From Acidihalobacter prosperus (GTDB taxonomy: Bacteria > Pseudomonadota > Gammaproteobacteria > DSM-5130 > Acidihalobacteraceae): 64,000 nt of DNA. The position numbers were made by a program, and so were the translations under genes. The stretch covers positions 423,397 through 487,396 of the forward strand of contig NZ_JQSG02000003.1 of NCBI RefSeq assembly GCF_000754095.2, in the 5' to 3' direction. The notes under the pieces were generated by a model. The model worked only from the letters and a program-made list of their open reading frames with translations. It was not told the DNA's origin and searched no databases. This document shows, piece after piece, positions 56,691 to 63,663 of this stretch. How positions within the stretch are numbered: the stretch's first letter is position 1; every line of letters starts with the position of its first letter.

Positions 56691-57084
56691 TATTCAAGAC
56701 AACCCCTTTCCCGGGCATTGGTCATTGCCACATGGGTACGGCAAAACACCAGACATTACCGCGCGCCGGCTAGCGGCGGTTGTCTTGGGCGCAGCGGGGA
56801 GATAGCATGCAAACAATAAACAGCGGAGAAATAAATTAAATCAAAACCAAAAATATTTAAAAATCTTCCAAGCCACGCTTGAATTCCGGTTACTATAATC
56901 TCGAAATATAAAACGCGACCAACAAAATCACACCCTTATATATCATGCAAAAAATAGAAAAAAACAGGAGACGCAAACATAGTCAGCGCTCTTATCTTTA
57001 TGAACTCGATCCTTAAATCAACCCCATGGGGCCTATTTTTTATCTCTAATATCAATAAAAATAGCTATACCCAAATATCACAAT
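56691..57084. other. AT-rich gap, no gene seen
   Basis: 56810-57084 is very AT-rich. CCCCATGGGG followed by CCTATTTTTT near 57023-57040 is a weak terminator-like sequence, with a loop too small to be convincing. No gene or GG-leader peptide could be found. Confidence 0.4.
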
Positions 57085-57498
57085 TCAAGACATTTTTATA
57101 ATTAAATTTTTTAACCACCAGTACACATAATTCAATGATGCTGCCAATTCATCCCATTTTCTTTTAAAGAACTTATAAAATACAAATACTATAAAACCAT
57201 AGAACGGGGGCACCACCGCCAAATTCCATATCCCTATATTGACGCCAAAGGCCGGCCATATATAAATATATAAATTAAATACCGACAAACCATAAATGAG
57301 ATACACAAAACCTCTTTTCTCTTCGCTATTGTATCTAACACCGAATAAGTTAACGATAGTCCACAGATAGAAAAATACAGCAGCTAACCACGCGGTTTTT
57401 CCTGGCCCATCTCCCTGAAAAAATGTCACATAGCCAGAAAACAATAGTGTTATAAACACGACCAATATCAGGCAAAAAAACTGAACGCCCTTTTCCAA
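57085..57498 (-). CDS. Small membrane protein, candidate bacteriocin immunity protein
   Basis: A 137-residue protein with about four hydrophobic helices (including FFCLILVVFITLLFSGYVTFF and WNLAVVPPFYGFIVFVFYKFF) and a basic C-terminus. AT-rich codon use. The start is TTG at 57498 with GAGGTG at a suitable distance. It is the next minus-strand gene after the double-glycine peptide at 57735-57959, as expected for an immunity protein, but the 236-bp gap and a hairpin lie between. Immunity is inferred from size, topology and position; the family is not recognised. Confidence 0.55.
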   Translation of the reverse strand: MEKGVQFFCLILVVFITLLFSGYVTFFQGDGPGKTAWLAAVFFYLWTIVNLFGVRYNSEEKRGFVYLIYGLSVFNLYIYIWPAFGVNIGIWNLAVVPPFYGFIVFVFYKFFKRKWDELAASLNYVYWWLKNLIIKMS

Positions 57499-57700
57499 GA
57501 ATCACCTCATAAATAAGTTTGTTATAGTCATATAATTAAAAAATTCCAATAGAATTACCTTGAAAAACGTGACTAACATAGACCCTCAGTCATGAAGACT
57601 AAAATAGACAATTGAATCGCTGATCAAATCTGGAAACTACGTTCCAATAATGCAGCATGATGGTTATCATTGGGACGCATTTAGCTGAATCGAATAAATC

Positions 57701-57736
57701 AGCCCCCCCCAGCTTTAGGCTGGGGGGGGGGCTTTT
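57701..57736. terminator. Hairpin with long C and G runs after the bacteriocin gene
   Basis: AGCCCCCCCCAGC pairs with GCTGGGGGGGGGGCT across TTTAG: runs of 8 C and 10 G. On the plus strand TTTT follows. On the minus strand it comes directly after the peptide gene stop and is followed by GATTTATT, so it may act in both directions. The homopolymer runs are prone to slippage. Confidence 0.55.
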
Positions 57737-57959
57737 AAAGATCAGCGGCTTGGAATGCCGCATAGCTGTGGGCGAAAGCTGCGCCCGCACCAGGTAGTGT
57801 CAAACCGAAGGTATCCACGGCCATATAGGACTCGACTGCACCAAGGGCGAAATATCCCGCGCCTAAAGCTACGTCACCCAAGTTAACACCGTTCTGATTT
57901 CTTGTATTGCTGCTCCCACCGCTTACGAACTGCATTTCGCCCAAAGTCAACTCACGCAT
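57735..57959 (-). CDS. Double-glycine-leader peptide, candidate class II bacteriocin 1
   Basis: A 74-residue peptide. The leader MRELTLGEMQFVSGG ends with the Gly-Gly cut by C39-peptidase ABC exporters. The mature part (59 residues) is rich in Gly and Ala with small-residue spacing (ALGAGYFALGAVES), as in helical class IIb bacteriocins. The second peptide at 62793 has a closely similar leader. A candidate immunity protein follows downstream. AT-rich surroundings and the absence of an intact exporter suggest transfer or decay. Antibacterial activity is inferred. Confidence 0.7.
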   Translation of the reverse strand: MRELTLGEMQFVSGGSSNTRNQNGVNLGDVALGAGYFALGAVESYMAVDTFGLTLPGAGAAFAHSYAAFQAADL

Positions 57960-57986
57960 GATTCCATGCCCTCGTTGGTCTCATAT

Positions 57987-58048
57987 TCGCGGGAGCGCCT
58001 CCCGCAGGATTCTCCTAGTGCAAGAATTTTAAATACCGAAAGTTGTGG
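57987..58048 (-). promoter_or_regulatory. Upstream element shared with bacteriocin 2
   Basis: This region, 28-89 bp before the bacteriocin 1 start, aligns with 62991-63056 before bacteriocin 2. Shared blocks are CGGGA and CGCCTCC, a GCAAGAA block and CCGAAA on the plus strand. Copy 1 contains the perfect inverted repeat CGGGAG-CGC-CTCCCG. It may hold a common promoter or operator. Confidence 0.5.
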
Positions 58049-58237
58049 CTTCATCGATTGAAGAACCAAGCACTAGTACTAATTTAGTGCAAGTGCTTAA
58101 TGTTTAGTTCCATGGTAAAAAATTCATATCGAATATGAATATTTATTATATTTATCTTTCTTGGGGGAGTGTAATAGCATGAGATTGCTGATTGGGTTTG
58201 TGTATACAGCTAGTTTGGCCAAACTTCTAAACCATCT
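58049..58237. other. AT-rich gap, no gene seen
   Basis: AT-rich sequence between the bacteriocin 1 upstream element and the ABC exporter remnant. CACTAGTACTAATTTAGTGC-like short repeats near 58070-58090 could be an operator. No gene is supported. Confidence 0.3.
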
Positions 58238-58712
58238 TCACACAATCTCTGCACCAGGCTGGCGCAGGAGGCTCCGCTTGAGCACTTGGCGCGATACTTC
58301 TTCCAAACGCCCGTCACTCAGACACATGAGTGCGGTCGCACTGCACAATACTTTCCCAGCGATGTGCAATCACCACGTGGGTTATACGTTCACTTGGCGC
58401 TCGCGCAGGCTGTCGAGACGACTGGTCGCCTCGTCGAGCACCAATACGCGGGGCTTTGCCAGGAGCGCGCGAGCCAACAGTACGCGCTGCTGCTGGCCGC
58501 CGGAGAGCGCCGAGCCCATGTCGCCGACCAAGCTCTGATAGCCCATGGGCAGCGCGGCGATCTCGTCGTGCACGGCGGCCGCACGACTGGCGGCAACGAT
58601 GTCATCGAGACTCGCCTCTGGATTGGCCAAAGCGATGTTGTCGGCAAGCGTGCCTGCAAACAGTGCATCGACCTGCATGACGGAGCCGACCAGGGGGAGC
58701 GGTAATAGCTCG
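58238..58712 (-). pseudogene. Frameshifted C-terminal fragment of C39-type ABC exporter ATPase domain
   Basis: The longest intact part (58382-58712) reads [18 protein letters not shown] (Q-loop), [15 protein letters not shown] (signature) and [13 protein letters not shown] (Walker B), typical for bacteriocin/peptide ABC exporters. After RERQVN the frame shifts: THVVIAHR (H-loop) follows in another frame, and then CLSDGRLEEVSRQVLKRS in a third, ending at TGA 58238. Walker A, the membrane domain and any C39 peptidase are absent; the 5' end abuts repeat B at 58716. This is the remnant of the exporter that probably processed the GG peptides. Confidence 0.7.
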
Positions 58713-58715
58713 ATA

Positions 58716-58760
58716 GTTTCACACGCCTTAAGCGCTTCCCGCGCAGTTAGTAGGAAGCGG
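58716..58760 (+). repeat. 45-nt direct repeat, copy B
   Basis: Matches 56324-56368 with two mismatches in the same orientation. It abuts the broken end of the ABC exporter fragment. With copy A it brackets a 2.35-kb AT-rich segment holding bacteriocin 1 and both exporter remnants. Confidence 0.85.
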
Positions 58761-58768
58761 TGGGTCTA

Positions 58769-58785
58769 TTTCACACGCCTTGAGC
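58769..58785 (+). repeat. Partial third copy of the direct repeat
   Basis: TTTCACACGCCTTGAGC is identical to the first part of copy A and lies 52 bp after the same point in copy B. This supports a former tandem array with a period of about 52 bp. Confidence 0.7.
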
Positions 58786-58826
58786 AATGGCGTTCTTGAC
58801 TAGTTTCGGTGTGGCGTGCGAGTGAC

Positions 58827-59151
58827 TTTGTACTGCGCATCCCTGCGCCTTACCCCTACGGGGCTGACGCGAACGGCTACGCCTATGCTTTTTATTTCCC
58901 GTTACGCCTTGCCACGTCCGTGCGCGCCGACGTGGGGTCGGGCGGCAGGACGCCGCCCGAGCAGCTTCGCCCGGACGGCTAATGCCTGCTGTGCCCCTCG
59001 GCGACGCGTGCGGGCGAGGTCTGCCCGAAGGGACAAGACGTTTCGGGCGCGTTTCTTTCGTCCATTTCTTTACGCGAATAAAGAAAAAATCGTCGGGAAC
59101 GACAATCGCGTAAGCCCCGGAGGGGTGAGGCGCAGGGATGCGTCGAACAAA
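58827..59151. repeat. Element of about 325 bp with 45-nt imperfect terminal inverted repeats
   Basis: 58827-58871 and the reverse complement of 59107-59151 match at 39 of 45 positions (TTTGT, then CGCATCCCTGCGCC and CGGGGC). The centre (58872-59106) has no ORF I would trust, although several frames stay open because of GC content. The size, inverted ends and lack of a transposase resemble a MITE or a large stem-loop intergenic repeat. Confidence 0.6.
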
Positions 59152-59507
59152 TCGGATCGGGCACGTCGCTATGCCAATCGAAAAGCAGAAAAACTGATTC
59201 GCGCCCGAAATCAGGACCAGAGCCATCAGGAATGAATATACGAGAACTACGAATCACATCAACGGCACGAATTAATCAACTACTGGCATATGTAATAAGA
59301 TTAAGGCTGATTTCGGCCACTAGCGGGCAGCCTTGCTTCTACAACAGACCTATTTGAAGTTCTGTTTCTTGGCCATAACCGGCCACTCAATGCCCGAAAA
59401 TAGAACCAGCAATATATCGAGCAATGCCACATCGATAATGCAAAACGACGCCCCCCAGTGCTCGATAGCGATGAAAGCTATGCGAGGTGGATACACGTGG
59501 CCACTGC
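59152..59507. other. Gene-free gap before the MFS gene
   Basis: 356 bp of mixed composition. AAGGCTG near 59304 and CAGCCTT near 59328 could form a short stem after the MFS gene (minus strand). Nothing else is supported. Confidence 0.35.
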
Positions 59508-60926
59508 TCATGAATCGTCTTCGAGCATCGAAGCTCGATCAGATGAAACACAGACACTGACCGCAAGTCCCGCAGCAATCGTCAGCAGTATCGCCGCCAC
59601 CCCGAACGTGGTCTGCATGCCGGACGCAACCGCATCGTGAGCAGCTTCGGCAACGTTGCTCGCGCCCGATGCGGACGCAAATACCGCCCCCATGGCCGAA
59701 GCGCCGGTGATGAGCCCGAGGTTGCGTGACAGGTTGAGCACACCTGAAATTGCTCCCTTGTGACCCGTATCCACGTCCTGCATCACGGCCGTATTGTTGG
59801 CCGCTTGGAACAATTGGTAGCCTGGCGTAAGCATGAAGATCGCGCCGACGTAGCCGATGACTCCGAATGCCTCCGGCAGCACAGCCAGACAGATCGCACC
59901 GACAGCCATCACGACCAACCCTACAACAACCATGAGCGGAGCGCCGAAGCGGTCCACGATGTGGCCGGCCGGCACGCCGCTCAGCGTGGAGATCGCCGGG
60001 CCGATTGCCATGACGAGTCCGACCAGCACCGCGTCGAGCCTAAGTCCGATCGACAGATAGAAGGGGCCGATCAGCAGCGTCGCCATCATCACCGTCGCGA
60101 CGATCGCTGTCATGACCAATCGAGGGCGCAACCCAGACTTGCGCAGGGTCGCCAGGCGGACCAAGGGCGTGGACACTTTCGTTTCGACAAATGCGAAAAG
60201 CGCGAGGCCGATGCCGGCGGCCACGAGTAGCGCCACGTTGTTTACGCCAAAGCGGCCGTGACCGAGTGTCATCGACAGCGTGTAGGCTGCTAGCGTCAGT
60301 CCGAGCAGCAGCGCACCCAGGCTATCGAAACCGCCCCGCGCGCTGCCGAATGTTGGGTCGTCCTGCCGCACATGGCGCTGGGCGAGCAAAAGATTGATGA
60401 GGCCCAGCGGGACCATGACAAGAAAGATCGAGCGCCAACCGGGGCCAGCGATCAGCAACCCGCCGAGCGAAGGCCCGAGCGCGGTGCCAATCGCCGACAT
60501 CGTGCCAAGCAATCCCATCACAGTACCTGTTCGCGACTTGGGCACCGTCTCGCCGACCTGGGCGATCGTGAGCGCCATCAGAATGGCCGCGGCTAGACCC
60601 TGCACCGCACGGGCGGCGACCAACGTCCACAAGGTAGGCGCGATGCCACACAGTATCGAGGCGATGGTGAATAATGCGATGCCGGTCAGAAGTACGCGGC
60701 GGCGGCCGACCAGATCGCCCAATCGGCCGACGCTGACGCTCATGATCGTAATGGTCAACAGATACGCCAGGACAACCCATTGCACCTCCTGGAAGGAAAC
60801 GCCGAACGCGTGGGTCAAGGTCGGGAGGGCAATGTTTGCGATGCTGGTTCCCAACGAGGCCAGCAGCATCGACAGCGCAAGACTGCCGAGCGCCCATCGA
60901 TTCACGCTGCCTTTCATATCAGCCAT
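59508..60926 (-). CDS. MFS drug exporter, DHA2 (14-helix) type
   Basis: A 472-residue inner membrane exporter with about 14 hydrophobic helices. It shows the DHA2 family start GSLALSMLLASLGTSIANIALPTL, motif A GRLGDLVGRRRVLLTG, and motif C near GTALGPSLGGLLI. The ATG at 60926 has GAGGGG seven bases upstream. It is divergent from a LysR regulator at 61244, which probably controls it. Drug or metabolite export is likely; the substrate is unknown. It lies between the two bacteriocin loci, but no direct link is shown. Confidence 0.87.
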   Translation of the reverse strand: MADMKGSVNRWALGSLALSMLLASLGTSIANIALPTLTHAFGVSFQEVQWVVLAYLLTITIMSVSVGRLGDLVGRRRVLLTGIALFTIASILCGIAPTLWTLVAARAVQGLAAAILMALTIAQVGETVPKSRTGTVMGLLGTMSAIGTALGPSLGGLLIAGPGWRSIFLVMVPLGLINLLLAQRHVRQDDPTFGSARGGFDSLGALLLGLTLAAYTLSMTLGHGRFGVNNVALLVAAGIGLALFAFVETKVSTPLVRLATLRKSGLRPRLVMTAIVATVMMATLLIGPFYLSIGLRLDAVLVGLVMAIGPAISTLSGVPAGHIVDRFGAPLMVVVGLVVMAVGAICLAVLPEAFGVIGYVGAIFMLTPGYQLFQAANNTAVMQDVDTGHKGAISGVLNLSRNLGLITGASAMGAVFASASGASNVAEAAHDAVASGMQTTFGVAAILLTIAAGLAVSVCVSSDRASMLEDDS

Positions 60927-61101
60927 GATGGTCCCCTCTAACGACGAGCCGAAAACTGTCAGCCAACGCTACGGCTTTGTCGACGAAGCGATTCGACTTG
61001 GCCGTCCAGATGAGCTCGCTGGTCGCGTAGTACGAGTCCCAGTAATCGCACTCCACGTTCACATCAAATCGACTTGTCATCATTGTTGTTCCCCACGTCA
61101 T
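60919..61101 (-). CDS. Possible small ORF upstream of the MFS gene
   Basis: A 53-60 codon ORF (alternative starts at 61101, 61083 and 61080) whose stop overlaps the MFS start by 8 bp. The peptide SRFDVNVECDYWDSYYATSE is acidic and aromatic-rich and not recognised. It could be a leader peptide coupled to the MFS gene or chance. Low confidence. Confidence 0.25.
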   Translation of the reverse strand: MTWGTTMMTSRFDVNVECDYWDSYYATSELIWTAKSNRFVDKAVALADSFRLVVRGDHHG

Positions 61102-61243
61102 TTACATTAGGCCGGACCCCGAAACTCAAGGTCTAAACTTCACGCGATCACGATAATCTCGGACACAAAGTGGCGGAAGACGCATCAACTGCATTACATG
61201 CGTGCGTTTGACGCCATGACTGAGGAGGGCTTATGGTCGTTGC

Positions 61244-62146
61244 ATGCCTAGGCCGGACCTAAATCTGCTCATAACCCTCAATGCACTGCTTTCTGAAGGC
61301 AGCATCGTGGGCGCCGCGAAAAGGCTGAAGCTCAGTCCATCCGCAATGAGTCGGGCCGTTGCCCGCCTGCGCAAAACGACAGGCGATCCGCTCATGGTGC
61401 GTATTGGGCGCGAGCTGGTACCCACGCCCAGAGCGCTGGAACTGCGTGAACGCGCGGCGCAGTTGGTGCGGGATGCCGAGATGCTGCTTGGTCCGGCCGA
61501 GGCGCTCGATCTTGCGTCGTTGGCGCGAACATTTACCCTGCGCACGGGCGACGGCTTCGTAGAGAACTTCGGGCACCGGCTGATCGAGGCCATTCACCGC
61601 GAAGCGCCTGGCGTACGCTTACGCTTTATGCAAAAGACCGGCGAGGACAACGAAGCGCTTCTCACGGGCGCCGTCGATTTGGAAACCGGTGTCGTGAGGC
61701 AGAAAGCTCACCCTGAACTGCGCACGCAGGCGTTGTTTGTCGACCGCTTCATCGGCGTGGTGCGCAAGGGACATCCCTTGAGCCAGCGTGAGATCACTCC
61801 GTCAAGCTACGCGGCAGGACTGCACGTCGACGTGTTACGTCATGTGCCATTACCTGAAGCCGATGCGGGGCCGATAGATAGTGCGCTGACCACGGCGGGT
61901 TTCGAACGCAAGGTTTCGGTCGCCGTAGGAGGATTTTCGAGCGCACTCGCGCTGGCACGTGCTTCCGATCTGATCGCCACCGTGCCGCGACGGCATACGG
62001 AAACCTTGCGTGAGGATATGTTCTGCTTCGAGCTGCCGTTTCTGTTACCGAAAATTAGTGTCTCGATGCTATGGCATCCTCGACTGCACGAGGATCAGGC
62101 ACACCGTTGGCTGCGCGGACAGATACGTAACGCATGTGCCGAATAG
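61244..62146 (+). CDS. LysR-family transcriptional regulator
   Basis: A 300-residue regulator. The N-terminal HTH reads LITLNALLSEGSIVGAAKRLKLSPSAMSRAVARLR, followed by a NodD/PcpR-like substrate domain. The ATG at 61244 is preferred; GGAGGG at 61223-61228 is rather far upstream. It is divergent from the MFS exporter over a 317-bp gap, the usual arrangement for a LysR regulator and its target. Confidence 0.88.
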   Translation: MPRPDLNLLITLNALLSEGSIVGAAKRLKLSPSAMSRAVARLRKTTGDPLMVRIGRELVPTPRALELRERAAQLVRDAEMLLGPAEALDLASLARTFTLRTGDGFVENFGHRLIEAIHREAPGVRLRFMQKTGEDNEALLTGAVDLETGVVRQKAHPELRTQALFVDRFIGVVRKGHPLSQREITPSSYAAGLHVDVLRHVPLPEADAGPIDSALTTAGFERKVSVAVGGFSSALALARASDLIATVPRRHTETLREDMFCFELPFLLPKISVSMLWHPRLHEDQAHRWLRGQIRNACAE

Positions 62147-62408
62147 ATCGAACGGGCACTCACTTTTACCCAAAATCGTCATACCCCCCCGCCGAACAGG
62201 GTGAGTGCTAGGCAGGCCGAACCAAAAAACTGAAGCATGTCACGTGCATTGGTTATTACTGCAGGTGTCGCAACGAGAAATCTGGGAGGCATTTTCTGGG
62301 ACCGGACTACAAAACATAATGATGCGTATTTCAAACGCATCGTGCACGGGGAGCAACGAGCAAGGACCACGTGCATATTTACTAAATGAATGAGAGCTTG
62401 TTCGTACT
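62147..62408. other. Gap between LysR and the immunity-like gene
   Basis: 262 bp, AT-richer than the LysR gene. Short ORFs on both strands have no ribosome binding site or recognisable product. No terminator is clear. Confidence 0.35.
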
Positions 62409-62783
62409 CTACCTGTTGCGTTCGTTAAACCCTAGGATACCGGTCTTCCAAAGAGGAGCTATAGCGACCAAGAAAATTACGAGACTTATTGCTTGTAGCC
62501 ACAATGGGATTTCTTTGAACGCCGATAAGCACATGACTAAATTGTAGAGCGTGATTGCGACACCGAGTCTTACGGCTCCCGTTCTACGCCCCCTAAAGTA
62601 GCCAAAAAAAGCGGAAACATAGCAAAAGAGGAATGCCAGTGCAACGACAATACTGACCGTATGATCTGAATCTTCTGAGACGTCTATAACGCTGCGATAT
62701 GCGAAAAGGGCGAGCGCGACAATACCCACACTCAACAAAGTTGAGAACAGAAGGAAACCGAGCCCACCCTTTGTAGACTTCAT
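62409..62783 (-). CDS. Small membrane protein, candidate bacteriocin immunity protein 2
   Basis: A 124-residue protein with four hydrophobic helices (including FLLFSTLLSVGIVALALFAY and IVVALAFLFCYVSAFFGYF) and charged ends. It starts 9 bp after the stop of the double-glycine peptide at 62793-62963, so it is almost certainly co-translated with it. The peptide-plus-membrane-protein pair is the usual bacteriocin/immunity layout. No named family is recognised. Confidence 0.62.
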   Translation of the reverse strand: MKSTKGGLGFLLFSTLLSVGIVALALFAYRSVIDVSEDSDHTVSIVVALAFLFCYVSAFFGYFRGRRTGAVRLGVAITLYNLVMCLSAFKEIPLWLQAISLVIFLVAIAPLWKTGILGFNERNR

Positions 62784-62792
62784 GGCCTATTA

Positions 62793-62963
62793 CTAGGCTT
62801 CAACAATGGCGTATGCGAGAAGGACCCCGGCAGCAAATGCTGCTCCCGCAGGAGCACCAATTACCCCAGCGACTGTGCCGATCGCACCAATGACTTGCAT
62901 GCCGCTTGACAAAGACATTCCACCAGACATTTTTTCGATTTCATCCAAGGGCAATTCACGCAT
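62793..62963 (-). CDS. Double-glycine-leader peptide, candidate class II bacteriocin 2
   Basis: A 56-residue peptide. The leader MRELPLDEIEKMSGG ends with Gly-Gly. The 41-residue mature part is almost entirely Gly, Ala, Val and Ile with repeated GxxxG spacing (GAIGTVAGVIGAPAG), expected of a membrane-inserting class IIb bacteriocin. The ATG at 62963 follows GGGAG by about seven bases; the longer frame to 63170 is not needed. The leader shares MREL-x-L-x-E and SGG with peptide 1. The immunity candidate follows 9 bp downstream. Confidence 0.72.
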   Translation of the reverse strand: MRELPLDEIEKMSGGMSLSSGMQVIGAIGTVAGVIGAPAGAAFAAGVLLAYAIVEA

Positions 62964-62990
62964 GATGTGCTCCCTAATGATGCTTTGATG

Positions 62991-63056
62991 TTTTCGGGAT
63001 ACGCCTCCTGCATGCCTCTTGCTGGCGCAAGAACTTACAATGCCGAAAATCGTTGC
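62991..63056 (-). promoter_or_regulatory. Upstream element shared with bacteriocin 1
   Basis: Aligns with 57987-58048. Shared plus-strand blocks are CGGGA, CGCCTCC, GCAAGAA and CCGAAA in the same order and near-equal spacing. It lies 28-93 bp before the bacteriocin 2 start. Probably a common promoter or regulatory region, or a remnant of a duplicated gene unit. Confidence 0.5.
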
Positions 63057-63182
63057 CGACCGAACGGAGACGGACGAAGCAGAAATTTGGGTTTGCACAT
63101 CTAATCCGTCTTGGTAGTCCACGATGTGTCGCGACGACTCTAACATAAAGCAGATCAATCCCCCTGCCACGCTCCCCTCACA

Positions 63183-63659
63183 TCACTCCCCCTTCTTCCT
63201 CCGCATCATCAACAACGCCCCCATGTCCTCACTAAACCCCCACCGGCGATAAAACGGGATCATCTCGGGCCGGCAGAACAGGTCGATGTAATCCACCTCG
63301 CGCAGGCGAGGGTGGTTGACCACGCGATCCAGCAGCTCGGCGCCGAGACCGCTGCCGCGCCGGTCGGCTCGGACGATGACGTCGTAGAGCGTGGCGCGGT
63401 AGACGAAATCGGTGAGCACGCGGGCGAAGCCGACGAGGGCGTCGTCCGGGCCTTCGACGAGGGCAACGATCACGTCGGTGTGCGCGAGCATGCGTTCGAC
63501 ATCCTCGAGTCGGCGGTTTGCACACCAGGATTCGCCCCGGTAGAGGTCCACCAGTTGGTCGATCTGCGCGTCATTGAGCCGCTCGACCGTGCGCCACGCC
63601 GTTGCGCTGTCCGCAGCCGTCAGATCGTCTCCCGTCACCACACCGCCTTCCGTCGACAC
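63183..63659 (-). CDS. GNAT-family N-acetyltransferase
   Basis: A 158-residue GNAT protein. The acetyl-CoA site reads VIVRADRRGSGLGAELLDRV, with C-terminal MIPFYRRWGFSEDMG. The start is GTG at 63659 with AAGGAG seven bases upstream. It begins 4 bp after the PaiB-like gene on the same strand, so the two are probably one operon; paiA (also GNAT) and paiB are paired in Bacillus. Confidence 0.87.
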   Translation of the reverse strand: MSTEGGVVTGDDLTAADSATAWRTVERLNDAQIDQLVDLYRGESWCANRRLEDVERMLAHTDVIVALVEGPDDALVGFARVLTDFVYRATLYDVIVRADRRGSGLGAELLDRVVNHPRLREVDYIDLFCRPEMIPFYRRWGFSEDMGALLMMRRKKGE

Positions 63660-63663
63660 CGCT

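Noticed and set aside
57599-57790. 63-codon minus-strand ORF
   Set aside because: It runs through the C8/G10 hairpin and overlaps the bacteriocin gene; no ribosome binding site.
56324-58785. CRISPR array from the repeated 45-nt unit
   Set aside because: Only two full copies 2.4 kb apart and one partial copy; no regular spacers and no cas genes.
58771-59235. ORFs of 139-151 codons on both strands
   Set aside because: They lie across the inverted-repeat element, are Arg/Pro/Ser-rich on both strands and show no domain or ribosome binding site.
62179-62393. Short ORFs on both strands after the LysR gene
   Set aside because: No ribosome binding site and no recognisable feature; no GG-type leader.
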